From Acidimicrobiales bacterium (GTDB lineage Bacteria > Actinomycetota > Acidimicrobiia > Acidimicrobiales > Ilumatobacteraceae), in contig JAURJB010000006.1 in assembly GCA_030832455.1 (NCBI GenBank), positions 1 through 48,923 of the forward strand: a stretch of 48,923 bases of DNA, in the 5' to 3' direction. A model generated the notes under the pieces. The model did not search any database, had not been told where the DNA came from, and was given only the letters and a program-made list of their open reading frames with translations. Positions 33,228 to 41,578 of this stretch are shown here, piece by piece (the stretch's first letter is position 1; each line of letters opens with the position of its first letter). The position numbers were made by a program, and so were the translations under genes.

Positions 33228-34448
33228 ATGAATCCTGCGTATACCCCAGAGGCCGAGGAGTATCGACTCACCGTTCAAGAGTTTCTTAACGCCAATCTCC
33301 CTGCAGATTGGAAGGGCATCGGAACACTTGAGGGCAAACCACTTGAAGATTTCGTGGCGCAGTGGCGCAAGGTGTTGGCGGCAGGTGGTTTTTTAGCGAT
33401 GGGTTGGCCAAAGCAATACGGCGGTGGTGGTTTATCTGCTCTCGAGCAAGTGATTGCAGCTGAGGAGTTCGAGCGTGCAGGTGTGCCAACGGGTGGATCA
33501 AACGACGTGTTCAGCATTCAGATGCTGGGGAACACGCTGTTGTTGTTTGGAACTGAAGAGCAAAAGCAGCATTACCTTCCGCGAATCATTTCGGGCGATG
33601 ACGTGTGGTGCCAGGGATATAGCGAGCCGAATGCGGGAAGTGACTTGAGCAATGTCGGATTGAAGGCAGTGCTCGACGGAGATGAATGGATTTTGAATGG
33701 ACAAAAGATTTGGACTTCTGCCGGTCATTTAGCCGACCACATCTTCACTCTTGCGCGTACCGATGCCGATGCACCTAAGCACAAGGGCATTTCGTTCTTG
33801 CTGGTGGATATGCGTCAACCCGGTATCGAGGTTCGCCCAATCAAAATGATTTCTGGTGAAAGCGAATTCAATGAAGTGTTCTACACCGATGTTCGTGTTC
33901 CGAAAGAAAATGTTGTTGGTGGTATCAATAACGGTTGGGCAGTAGCAATGGGATTGCTCGGTTTCGAACGTGGTGAAGCGGCTGCAACTGCACCGATTCG
34001 TTTTCAGGCAGAAATCGATCGGTTGTTCGCGCTTGCGCGTGACAAGGGCGTTGCTGATGACCCGCGCATTCGTCAGCGTCTGGCTAAGTGCTATTCGGTT
34101 GTGCAAGTCATGCGCTTTCTCGGCATGCGCACGCTGACTCAGTTCTTGAAGGGTCACCATCCTGGTCCCGATGGAGCAATTTTTAAGTTGTATTGGAGTG
34201 AATACCACAAGGTGGTTACTGAGCTGGGCGTCGACATCATGGGTATGGAGGCATTGGTGCCTTCGGGCCGACGTCCTTCAAGTGCATTTCAGACAGATGA
34301 TGCAGGTGCTCCAAACGACTCGATGAGTTGGGCGATGACCTTTCTCAATGCCCGTGCAGGAACGATCTATGCCGGCTCATCGCAAGTTCAACGCAACATT
34401 ATTGGTGAAATGGTGCTTGGTCTACCTAAGGAACCAAAACCCAATTAG
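33228..34448 (+). CDS. Acyl-CoA dehydrogenase family flavoenzyme
   Basis: 406 residues. FAD-dependent alpha,beta-desaturation of acyl-CoA thioesters. GYSEPNAGSDLSNVGLKA (flavin and substrate binding), WILNGQKIWTSAGHLAD, and the C-terminal AGTIYAGSSQVQRNIIGEMVLGLPKEPKP are standard; the T-I-Y-A-G-S-S-Q form of the last motif is typical of the FadE subgroup in actinobacteria. The chain length or steroid/other substrate cannot be told. Transcribed from a probable leaderless promoter and followed after 15 bases by a small unknown gene. Confidence 0.92.
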   Translation: MNPAYTPEAEEYRLTVQEFLNANLPADWKGIGTLEGKPLEDFVAQWRKVLAAGGFLAMGWPKQYGGGGLSALEQVIAAEEFERAGVPTGGSNDVFSIQMLGNTLLLFGTEEQKQHYLPRIISGDDVWCQGYSEPNAGSDLSNVGLKAVLDGDEWILNGQKIWTSAGHLADHIFTLARTDADAPKHKGISFLLVDMRQPGIEVRPIKMISGESEFNEVFYTDVRVPKENVVGGINNGWAVAMGLLGFERGEAAATAPIRFQAEIDRLFALARDKGVADDPRIRQRLAKCYSVVQVMRFLGMRTLTQFLKGHHPGPDGAIFKLYWSEYHKVVTELGVDIMGMEALVPSGRRPSSAFQTDDAGAPNDSMSWAMTFLNARAGTIYAGSSQVQRNIIGEMVLGLPKEPKPN

Positions 34449-34463
34449 TCTGAGCAGATCCAC

Positions 34464-34748
34464 ATGATGACCACGATGACATTCGCCAAGTTAATTGCAG
34501 CGTTGTTGATGCGCCCGTGGTTATGGATGACTGCAATTCGTCAGGCATATCGGCTTGCGCCAACGCGTTGGTGGACTCGTGCCCCCTATCTTCCATTGCC
34601 TACCCCCGCATACGTACAATTCAGAACCTCGACTCAATATGGTGGCCAGCGTCGCGAACCAGAGGTGTACGACATTATTGATTACCTCGAATGGGCTCGT
34701 GATTGGCACAGTACAACGAGGTTGAGTCGCCGAGGGCGACGAGGCTAA
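34464..34748 (+). CDS. 94-residue protein of unknown function
   Basis: The protein has a hydrophobic N-terminal stretch (AKLIAALLMRPWLWMTAI), then RWWTRAPYLPLPTPAYVQFR, TQYGG and a basic tail. From memory, short proteins with the pattern R-x-P-x-L-P-x-P-x-x-Y-x-x-F-R-x-x-T-x-Y-G-G occur in other actinobacteria, so I take it as a conserved hypothetical; not verified. The stop is 2 bases before the HNH gene, so the two are coupled. Confidence 0.65.
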   Translation: MMTTMTFAKLIAALLMRPWLWMTAIRQAYRLAPTRWWTRAPYLPLPTPAYVQFRTSTQYGGQRREPEVYDIIDYLEWARDWHSTTRLSRRGRRG

Positions 34749-34750
34749 TC

Positions 34751-35248
34751 ATGCGTAGCGCGCTCGTTCTCAACGCAACATACGAGCCGCTGAGTGTCGT
34801 GTCTGCAAGACGAGCCGTATGTTTGGTTCTGTCCGACAAAGCCGACATTGTTGAAGACGATGGCACCGAAGTTCGTTCCGAGAATTTCTCGTTACCTGGT
34901 CCACTGGTGATTCGACTTCGTTACGTTGTCAAAGTTCCGTATCATCGACGAACGGCCTTGTCACGTCGAGCAGTGTTTGCTCGTGACGATCACCGTTGTC
35001 AGTATTGCGGAGGAGTTGCCGACTCCATCGACCATGTGATGCCTCGTTCGCGTGGCGGCATGAACGTCTGGGAAAATGTGACTGCAGCATGTCGTCCGTG
35101 CAACTTGCGAAAACGCGATCGCACTCCAGAAGAAGCAGGCATGAGACTTGCAAACCAACCTCATGCGCCGCGAGAGTTGACGTGGATTTCGGTGTCGGTT
35201 GGGCGAGTGCCTGACGTGTGGAAGCAATATCTTGCCCACGCCTCTTAG
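34751..35248 (+). CDS. HNH endonuclease domain protein
   Basis: 165 residues. The zinc-finger-type HNH motif is complete: CQYCGG, then DHVMPRSRGG with the catalytic His, N in NVTAAC and CNLRKRD. The N-terminal half (SALVLNATYEPLSVVSARRAV) is the hallmark of a group widespread in actinobacteria and cyanobacteria whose cellular role is unknown; housekeeping location argues against a restriction system. The end overlaps the next gene by 17 bases. Confidence 0.85.
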   Translation: MRSALVLNATYEPLSVVSARRAVCLVLSDKADIVEDDGTEVRSENFSLPGPLVIRLRYVVKVPYHRRTALSRRAVFARDDHRCQYCGGVADSIDHVMPRSRGGMNVWENVTAACRPCNLRKRDRTPEEAGMRLANQPHAPRELTWISVSVGRVPDVWKQYLAHAS

Positions 35249-35909
35249 TCATACATGGACTGAGTTTCACGAGAGGATTTCTGCTGGTGAGCAGCATCTT
35301 CGTGAGCTTCCCGCGCAACGCGGGGTGTGGAATATTGATGTAACGCATCCTGCTTTAGTGCTGGGATCACGTCAACAAGAATCATTGTTAAACACACAGC
35401 AGTGTGCACTTGATGGAATAGACATCGTGCGTCGTCGTAGTGGTGGGGGCGTTGTGTACCTGGCACCTAGCGAGCAGGTATGGATCGATGTTGTGATCCC
35501 GCGTGGTGACGCACTGTGGAGTGACGATGTTGCACAAGCCTCATGGTGGCTTGGCGAAACATGGCAGAGTGCACTTGGCAGTCTCGGCGTCACTGATCTC
35601 GATGTGCATCGTGACTCGGTGCACAGTGATGCGTGGGGTGAACTGTTGTGTTTTGCCGGTGTAGGACCAGGTGAAGTGATATCAGCACGTGGCGACAAGC
35701 GGGCCAAAGTAGTGGGGATCAGTCAGCGGCGGACCCGCGATTACGCGCGCTTTCAATGCACCATATATATGAAATGGAATCCACATCATCTTGCGCATTA
35801 TTTCGCTTCGCTACCAGGTGCAATTGATGAAGTAATCCCTCGCGTTGTCACGATTGATGCTGATGCTTCGACCATCGTCGAAACATTCGTCGCACATCTG
35901 CCTCGTTAA
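35232..35909 (+). CDS. Lipoate-protein ligase / biotin-lipoate transferase family protein
   Basis: 225 residues of the LplA/BPL fold. RRRSGGGVVYLAPSEQVWIDV matches the lipoate-binding R-R-x-S-G-G-G loop, and KRAKVVGISQRRTRDYARFQ carries the lysine usually contacting the lipoyl-AMP. Probable role: attaching lipoate or octanoate to carrier proteins. Short form, without the C-terminal accessory domain. The start is unclear: TTG at 35232 has GGAAG 7 bases upstream; a TTG at 35199 is possible, and no ATG or GTG occurs before the conserved core. Confidence 0.75.
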   Translation: MPTPLSHTWTEFHERISAGEQHLRELPAQRGVWNIDVTHPALVLGSRQQESLLNTQQCALDGIDIVRRRSGGGVVYLAPSEQVWIDVVIPRGDALWSDDVAQASWWLGETWQSALGSLGVTDLDVHRDSVHSDAWGELLCFAGVGPGEVISARGDKRAKVVGISQRRTRDYARFQCTIYMKWNPHHLAHYFASLPGAIDEVIPRVVTIDADASTIVETFVAHLPR

Positions 35910-36003
35910 ACCATTTTTTTCCTCGCCATCTGGCGTTGTGCTGCATAAAAGTCATTTCTGCCAATAAACACTGCGTTTTTTGCGCATTTCTGCGTCCCCA
36001 AGA

Positions 36004-36053
36004 AAGTGGGGAAAAGTGGTGGAAAATACCTAAAAGTGGGGGGAAGTGGGGAT
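36004..36053. promoter_or_regulatory. MraZ operator: five tandem 10-bp units
   Basis: Five consecutive 10-base units begin at 36004, 36014, 36024, 36034 and 36044. Four fit AAGTGGNGNN (first and last units AAGTGGGGA-); the middle one (AAATACCTAA) is degenerate. MraZ is known to bind direct repeats of a TGGG-type core with a 10-bp period upstream of its own operon. The array covers the -35 region of a TAGTCT -10 box at 36053-36058, fitting autorepression of dcw transcription. The rest of the gap 35910-36003 is AT-rich with T runs and nothing else certain. Confidence 0.8.
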
Positions 36054-36058
36054 AGTCT
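36053..36058 (+). promoter_or_regulatory. -10 box of the dcw promoter
   Basis: TAGTCT directly abuts the last MraZ unit; predicted start near 36065, leaving a leader of about 90 bases before mraZ. Repressor bound to the array would block polymerase. Confidence 0.45.
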
Positions 36059-36155
36059 CTATTTCGTTGTTCCGGAGTGCGGACTCCCTTCAACGGCAGC
36101 AATTCAAGGGAAAGCAATCCCCACAAGGGTTTGCTTGGGCAAGCGGAGGAAAACA

Positions 36156-36572
36156 GTGTTTGTAGGAGTGCATGAACGACAGCTAGACCCAAAGGGTCGC
36201 CTGGCGTTGCCTGCCTCATTTCGCCCTCGATTAGAGCCACGATGCTTCTTGTCCATCGGCCGCGACAAGTGCATCGACATCTTGACCGCCGAAGCCTTCG
36301 AAACGGCAGCACGTGACTCGATGGAAAAGGTCCGCAATGGTGAGATGTCGCTGAATCAGCAACGGGCACAAGCCAGCAACACCTTTGAGGTTGCCATTGA
36401 CGCTCAGGGTCGCATCAACATTGAAGAAAAGCTTCGTGAATATGCCGGTCTCACCCTCAACTCGCGCGTCGTGGTGAGCGGTTCATTTGATCGTGTTGAA
36501 ATTTGGGACCCAGAGCGTCATGACCGAGTCGTGACCATGGGCATTGAACAAATCGCCGGATCAGGCGAGTAG
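36156..36572 (+). CDS. mraZ: Transcriptional regulator MraZ
   Basis: 138 residues, a doubled AbrB/SpoVT-like fold that forms rings and binds DNA. HERQLDPKGRLALPASFRP and the repeat VAIDAQGRINIEEKLREYAGL hold the two D-x-x-G-R motifs. The start is the GTG at 36156, with GGAGGA at 36145-36150 five bases upstream; an in-frame GTG at 36006 lies inside the operator and is rejected. It represses dcw in E. coli and activates in some Mollicutes. Separated from rsmH by a 222-base structured leader. Confidence 0.96.
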   Translation: MFVGVHERQLDPKGRLALPASFRPRLEPRCFLSIGRDKCIDILTAEAFETAARDSMEKVRNGEMSLNQQRAQASNTFEVAIDAQGRINIEEKLREYAGLTLNSRVVVSGSFDRVEIWDPERHDRVVTMGIEQIAGSGE

Positions 36573-36628
36573 CGGCAAAGGAGCACATCGACCACCTTTA
36601 CCTTTTTGCAAGCGAATCGCACATATCC

Positions 36629-36754
36629 GTTTCGCTGTACTGCAGTCCTTCGGTCAGCACGATGGACAGCCCCAACTCCGCCCGCTTCCATTTCGTCGAA
36701 TCGGGGAGACATCCCGACGACAACGCCGGCCGAGGGACTGCAGTACAGCGAAAC
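36629..36754 (+). ncRNA. Structured leader RNA between mraZ and rsmH (mraW-motif-like cis element)
   Basis: A perfect 20-bp inverted repeat (36629-36648 and 36735-36754; arm begins GTTTCGCTGTACTG) closes the element and continues inward by seven more pairs with two G-T wobbles (36649-36655 with 36728-36734), about 27 bp in all. The 72-base loop contains a smaller hairpin, TCGTCG (36693-36698) with CGACGA (36715-36720), capped by GGA-GACA-TCC. An mraW RNA motif is known upstream of rsmH in some actinobacteria; whether this is a member, a divergent relative or something new cannot be told by eye. rsmH starts 41 bases later without a clear Shine-Dalgarno. Confidence 0.6.
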
Positions 36755-36794
36755 ATTGGCGGTTACAAGCAAGAAAAAGAATCGACACTGCACC

Positions 36795-37748
36795 ATGAAC
36801 ACTCTCGCTACTGACTCAACCTTTAATCACGACCCTGTAATGGCTGCTGAAATCGTGGAGTTGTTTGGCAGTGTTCCTCACGGAGTAGTGGTCGATGCGA
36901 CATTGGGTGGTGCGGGTCATGCGACGCGACTGCTCAACACCTATTCGTGGATGACCGTCATGGGGATTGATCAGGACCCTTTTGCCATTCGGCATGCACA
37001 GACAATTGCTCCCGACTTTGGAGGTCGTTTGATCGTTCAGCAAGGTCGGTTCGATGGTATTGCCGAGTATTTGATGAAGCATGAGATCGCAGGAATTTCG
37101 GGAGCACTGTTTGACTTGGGCGTTTCGTCGCCACAGTTCGATGAGGCGGATCGTGGGTTTTCATACCGCCACGACGGTCCACTCGATATGCGCATGGACA
37201 CGACGCAAGTGTTTTCTGCGGCAGATGTAGTGAATGGTTATGAAGTTCAGCAACTGGCAGACGTATTGCGGGGTCATGCCGATGAGCGATTTGCTTTTCG
37301 GATTGCTACGGCGATTGTTTCAGCGCGCCCCGTGACTTCAACAAAACAGCTTTCCGAGATTGTGTCAGCAGCAATTCCTGCGCCTGCACGTCGTACGGGT
37401 GGGCATCCAGCCAAGCGAACTTTCCAGGCCATTCGAATTGAAGTGAATAAGGAACTAGAAATTTTGCCACGAGCGTTAGCAGAAGCGATTGCAGCAACTC
37501 AAGTGGGTGGCCGGATTGCTGTGTTGTCGTATCACTCAGGCGAAGACCGCATTGTTAAACAAGCTTTCCGTGATGCAGAACGCAACCCAGAAGTTGCAAC
37601 GATTGCTTCGCCTTTCCAGCACCACGGATCAGCAGGAAAACTTGTGAAAAAAGTGCGTGTTCCTGAGCATGCCAGCGCAATTGAAATTGAACGCAACCCC
37701 CGCGCATCATCGGCGCGACTTCGGGTTATTGAAAAGGTCGGCTGCTGA
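36795..37748 (+). CDS. rsmH: 16S rRNA (cytosine1402-N4)-methyltransferase
   Basis: 317 residues. FNHDPVMAAEIVELF starts the protein, SAM-binding GVVVDATLGGAGHATRLL follows, then ALFDLGVSSPQFDEADRGFSY (active-site D-L-G-x-S-S), HPAKRTFQAIRIEVNKELE and IAVLSYHSGEDRIVKQAF. The ATG at 36795 matches family starts; the frame upstream to 36606 is the leader RNA region read as protein. Second gene of the dcw operon; ftsL starts 1 base after its stop. Confidence 0.96.
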   Translation: MNTLATDSTFNHDPVMAAEIVELFGSVPHGVVVDATLGGAGHATRLLNTYSWMTVMGIDQDPFAIRHAQTIAPDFGGRLIVQQGRFDGIAEYLMKHEIAGISGALFDLGVSSPQFDEADRGFSYRHDGPLDMRMDTTQVFSAADVVNGYEVQQLADVLRGHADERFAFRIATAIVSARPVTSTKQLSEIVSAAIPAPARRTGGHPAKRTFQAIRIEVNKELEILPRALAEAIAATQVGGRIAVLSYHSGEDRIVKQAFRDAERNPEVATIASPFQHHGSAGKLVKKVRVPEHASAIEIERNPRASSARLRVIEKVGC

Positions 37749-37749
37749 G

Positions 37750-38256
37750 ATGGCGTTAGCGATCAATACTCAACGGGTGCCGCAACGGCAACCTCGCGGT
37801 GTTCAATCGATACCCCCTGAACGCCATCTCACAGTCATCCCTGGCACATCAAAGCGAACCATTGTGTTCTTCAGCACCATGGTGCTGGGATTATTCATTG
37901 TGGTGTCGTCGGTAATTGGGTTGCAGGCGTATATCGCTGGTCAACAACTCAAGCTTGACCGTGTGACGAGTGAGATTCGACTTGCAACGGCGTACAAACT
38001 TGAGTTGCAGCAACAGCGAGCAGAGTTGTTGGCACCCGAGTACCTTCGTGCAAAGGCAATTGAGATGATGATGACTCCTGGTCTGGGTTCAAAGTTCGTT
38101 GAGATTCCGCAAGACGCAGTTGCAGCAGTAGTGATTTCAACAGGGGAAATGGACCCAAGATTTGCGGATCCATCTGGACTTCCTTCGTTGAATCCCCTTG
38201 CCAATCTTGGCCAGAAACTAACCCAAGGCATTCGGGCAGGAGGTGAGCAACCGTGA
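37750..38256 (+). CDS. ftsL: FtsL-like cell division protein
   Basis: 168 residues, bitopic: basic cytoplasmic N-terminus of about 40, one membrane segment (TIVFFSTMVLGLFIVVSSVI, about 41-60), then an extracellular leucine/glutamine heptad coiled coil (about 65-105, AGQQLKLDRVTSEIRLATAY) and a Pro/Gly-rich tail. Sequence identity in FtsL is always low; topology and position between rsmH and ftsI make the call. It would form the FtsQLB complex that activates FtsWI. GTGA overlap with ftsI. Confidence 0.82.
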   Translation: MALAINTQRVPQRQPRGVQSIPPERHLTVIPGTSKRTIVFFSTMVLGLFIVVSSVIGLQAYIAGQQLKLDRVTSEIRLATAYKLELQQQRAELLAPEYLRAKAIEMMMTPGLGSKFVEIPQDAVAAVVISTGEMDPRFADPSGLPSLNPLANLGQKLTQGIRAGGEQP

Positions 38257-40124
38257 GTATTGCAGCAGGATCTCGTGGGCGACGTTACGAGCAGCCACGT
38301 GCAGGCGACATCGCTCGCAATGCGGCTCGCAGTACAGCACGCGCGTTGACCGAAGATTTACGACCAGGAAGAATTAAGCATCGCATCGTCTATGTACGCG
38401 TTGTCGTTACCTTGTTGCTTGTTTTGATGATGGGTCGCACTGGCTACTTGCAAACAATTGGTTCGTCAAAGTACCGCGAAGCAAGCGTTGCTCAGCGAAC
38501 ACGCATTAATACCCTCAAGGCAGACCGCGGAGCAGTGTTGGATCGTAACGGTCTTGAGCTTGCCATTGCTGTACCTGCACGTACAGTGTTTGCGGATCCT
38601 CGCGAAATTGAAGATGGAGTCGGAACCGCACGTGCACTTTCTGTTGCACTTGGGTTGGACCCAGAGCAAGAGGCGGCACTATCCGAGCGCTTGCAGAATC
38701 GCAATTCAAGTTTTGTCTACATTGCTCGACAGGTAACGCAAGAAGTTGCTGATTCGTTACTTGGGCTCAATCTGCTTGGCGTGTCTTCGTATTCAGAGCC
38801 ATCACGTGCACTCACAAGCGAAGGGTTGCGTGCCTTGGTGGGACGTACCGACCCCGATGGCGTAGGTACATCTGGTCTTGAAGAAAAGTTTGATGAGTTA
38901 CTTGCTGGTGTCAACGGCCGACAGGTCCGCGAAGTCAGTGCAAAGAATCAGTCAATGCCGATTACTAACGATCAAAGTGTTCCAGCGATACCTGGAAAGA
39001 CGCTTGTCACCACCATTGATCGCAACATCCAATATCAAGTTGATGGAATTCTTGCTCAGCAGATTGCGCGACTTAACGCGCGTAGCGGTACAGCAATCGT
39101 GATGGATTCAGCAACCGGTGAGATTTATGCACTTTCAACGTTGCGACGCAACGAGGATGGAAGCTATTCGGCTGACTCGGGCAACCTTGCGGCAGTTGAG
39201 GCCAACGAGCCTGGTTCGGTGGCAAAAGTATTCAGCATTGCCGCTGCTATTAACGAAGGTACTGTGGAGTCTGGGACCGTGTTCACTGTGCCTCCATCAT
39301 TTATTGCTAACAAAGGCACGAAGTGGGAACAGAGGATTAATGATGCGTACCCACACGGTATTGAAGATATGACCGTTCGCAAGATCATTGTTGACTCATC
39401 AAACGTTGGCACCTTGTTGATCGGCAACACGATTAGTAATGACACACTGCACGATTATTTGCAGTCCTTTGGGTTTGGTAAAAAAACTGCCATCGATTTT
39501 CCCGGCGAGACTAAGGGCATCTTGCAGTCAGCCGACAAGTGGGCTGGGGCGAGGAAGTTCACGACTTCATATGGTTACGGTTACTCGACCACTGCCTTGC
39601 AGATGATTGCAGGAGTGAATGTCGTTGCAAACAATGGCAACTATGTTGCACCGCGATTGGTGACAGCAACCGTGACTAAAGATGGAGTGAACGAGTCGAT
39701 TCCGCCAGCCGAACAGCGGTCTGTAATTTCACCAGAAACAGCTGCGGTAATGCGCACATTGATGTCAGATGTGGTGTGCTTTGGTACGGCAACCTTAGGA
39801 AAAGTTCCGGGTATGACGGTTGCGGGTAAAACGGGCACAGCCTACAAGCGTCAAGACAATGGCACATATGTCGCTGATGATGGATCACGTTCATACTTTG
39901 CTTCATTCGTTGGATTCGTTCCCGCGTTGCAGCCTCGGTTCACTGTCTTGGTCTCTATTGACGAGCCGAATGCGGATTCAATGGATCGCTTTGGTGGCAC
40001 GGCAGCTGCACCAGTATTTGCAAATATTTCTCAGGTACTGATCAATGAGTTGGACATTCGTCCAGATGCAACTGATCATGGTTGCCCCAAAGTGCGTCCA
40101 GCAGAGCTCGGACCAAAGCACTAG
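38253..40124 (+). CDS. ftsI: Penicillin-binding protein 3, division transpeptidase
   Basis: 623 residues; septal crosslinking with FtsW. Basic cytoplasmic tail, membrane anchor (about 48-68), N-terminal domain with RGAVLDRNGLELA, and transpeptidase motifs S322-V-A-K325 (in EPGSVAKVF), S382-S383-N384 and K526-T527-G528. The C-terminus ends shortly after the transpeptidase domain; no PASTA domain, unlike several Gram-positive relatives. GTG start in a GTGA overlap with ftsL. Confidence 0.95.
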   Translation: MSIAAGSRGRRYEQPRAGDIARNAARSTARALTEDLRPGRIKHRIVYVRVVVTLLLVLMMGRTGYLQTIGSSKYREASVAQRTRINTLKADRGAVLDRNGLELAIAVPARTVFADPREIEDGVGTARALSVALGLDPEQEAALSERLQNRNSSFVYIARQVTQEVADSLLGLNLLGVSSYSEPSRALTSEGLRALVGRTDPDGVGTSGLEEKFDELLAGVNGRQVREVSAKNQSMPITNDQSVPAIPGKTLVTTIDRNIQYQVDGILAQQIARLNARSGTAIVMDSATGEIYALSTLRRNEDGSYSADSGNLAAVEANEPGSVAKVFSIAAAINEGTVESGTVFTVPPSFIANKGTKWEQRINDAYPHGIEDMTVRKIIVDSSNVGTLLIGNTISNDTLHDYLQSFGFGKKTAIDFPGETKGILQSADKWAGARKFTTSYGYGYSTTALQMIAGVNVVANNGNYVAPRLVTATVTKDGVNESIPPAEQRSVISPETAAVMRTLMSDVVCFGTATLGKVPGMTVAGKTGTAYKRQDNGTYVADDGSRSYFASFVGFVPALQPRFTVLVSIDEPNADSMDRFGGTAAAPVFANISQVLINELDIRPDATDHGCPKVRPAELGPKH

Positions 40125-40126
40125 CC

Positions 40127-41578
40127 ATGGCTGAGTCGCCGGCTTCCTCCGGCCATATGGCCGTCAGTCACCTGGTGGCTGCTTCAGGTTTGGCAAAGCG
40201 CGGTGTGTTGACACGTGTGGTGGGAGATGATTGCGAAATCTGTGATGTGACTCACACATCACAGGAAGTTAAGTCGGGATCGCTGTTTTGCTGCATTATC
40301 GGCGAAACCAATGACGGTCATGACTATGCCGAACAAGCGATTGCTGCAGGTGCTTCAGCGCTACTTGTGCAACGAGAGTTGCCCGTATCTATTCCTCAGG
40401 TAGTGGTGTCTGATGTTCGAGTTGCGATGGGATTGATGTCGGCAGCGTTGCGTGATTTCCCGAGCCAAAAGATGGTGGTGATCGGCGTGACGGGTACTAA
40501 CGGCAAGACTACGACCGCACAGTTGTTGAGCAGCGTGCTCGGTGAGCATGGACTTGATACGCGAGTACTGGGAACGTTGAGTGGTGAACGCACAACGATG
40601 GAATCAACTGACCTGCAACGGACTCTTGCTTCGTTTGTAGTCGAAGGAGTGCAGGCAGTGGTGATGGAGGTGACGTCGCATGCGATGGTGCTCCATCGAG
40701 TTGTGGGAACAACATTTGCCGCTGCGGTGTTCACGAACTTGTCGCAAGATCATTTGGACTTCCACCACACGATGGAGCAGTACTTTGCAGCAAAAGCATC
40801 GCTGTTTACCCCCGAGTTCACTAACGACGCTGTAGTTAATGAGGATGATGTCTATGGAAGATTGCTGATTGATGCCGCGAAAATCGTCGTACACCCATTT
40901 TCACAACATGATGTGCGCGATATTGAGATCACACCTCGTCATCACAGTTTTGTCATTGATGGGCACGAATGTGTGGTGCCACTTGGTGGAAGGTTTAATC
41001 TCCACAACTCGTTGGCGGTTATTGCCACCGCCCGGTTCCTTGGCGTGCCGATGTCAACAATTATGCGTGGATTGGCATCAACTTCAGCAGTCCCAGGAAG
41101 ATTTGAATCAGTCGTAGCCGGTCAAAGTTTTGATGTCGTTGTTGATTATGCGCACACACCAGACGCATTGGAGCGAGTGTTGCAAACTTTGCGCGAATCA
41201 GTAGGCAGCTCGGTAAAGATTCTTGTGGTATTTGGCTGCGGCGGAGATCGTGATCAGCACAAGCGTCAACTCATGGGTAAAGTTGCTGGTGCGCTAGCAG
41301 ATGGCGTAGTGATTACCTCAGACAATCCGCGCTCAGAATCTGCAGGTGACATCGCTGCGCAGATCAATGCTGGAGTTGATGTGGCTGATTCGCATAAAGT
41401 AATCGCCATTGAGTTAGATCGTCGAGCAGCAATCGCAAAAGCATTTGATGTTGCGAAGACGGGCGATGTGGTTGTGATCGCAGGAAAAGGTCACGAACGC
41501 ACGCAGACGATCGGTACAGACATTTTTTCGTTTAGCGATGTTGAAGTCGCTCGTGAGATATTGGGAGCACATTCATGA
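40127..41578 (+). CDS. murE: UDP-MurNAc-L-Ala-D-Glu ligase MurE (meso-diaminopimelate type)
   Basis: 483 residues. ATP loop GVTGTNGKTTTAQ, carbamylated lysine region FAAKASLF, HNSLAVIATA, and GKGHE near the end. D399-N-P-R402 followed by S-E is the motif that recognises meso-diaminopimelate rather than lysine. ATG 2 bases after the ftsI stop. The next gene is mraY through an ATGA overlap, so the usual murF is not present between them. Confidence 0.95.
   Translation: MAESPASSGHMAVSHLVAASGLAKRGVLTRVVGDDCEICDVTHTSQEVKSGSLFCCIIGETNDGHDYAEQAIAAGASALLVQRELPVSIPQVVVSDVRVAMGLMSAALRDFPSQKMVVIGVTGTNGKTTTAQLLSSVLGEHGLDTRVLGTLSGERTTMESTDLQRTLASFVVEGVQAVVMEVTSHAMVLHRVVGTTFAAAVFTNLSQDHLDFHHTMEQYFAAKASLFTPEFTNDAVVNEDDVYGRLLIDAAKIVVHPFSQHDVRDIEITPRHHSFVIDGHECVVPLGGRFNLHNSLAVIATARFLGVPMSTIMRGLASTSAVPGRFESVVAGQSFDVVVDYAHTPDALERVLQTLRESVGSSVKILVVFGCGGDRDQHKRQLMGKVAGALADGVVITSDNPRSESAGDIAAQINAGVDVADSHKVIAIELDRRAAIAKAFDVAKTGDVVVIAGKGHERTQTIGTDIFSFSDVEVAREILGAHS

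Noticed and set aside
36006-36155. N-terminal extension of mraZ from a GTG inside the operator
   Set aside because: It would translate the MraZ box array; the GTG at 36156 has a strong Shine-Dalgarno and gives the usual family N-terminus.
36606-36794. 63-codon upstream extension of rsmH
   Set aside because: It lies over the structured leader, has no similarity to the family, and the ATG at 36795 matches known N-termini.
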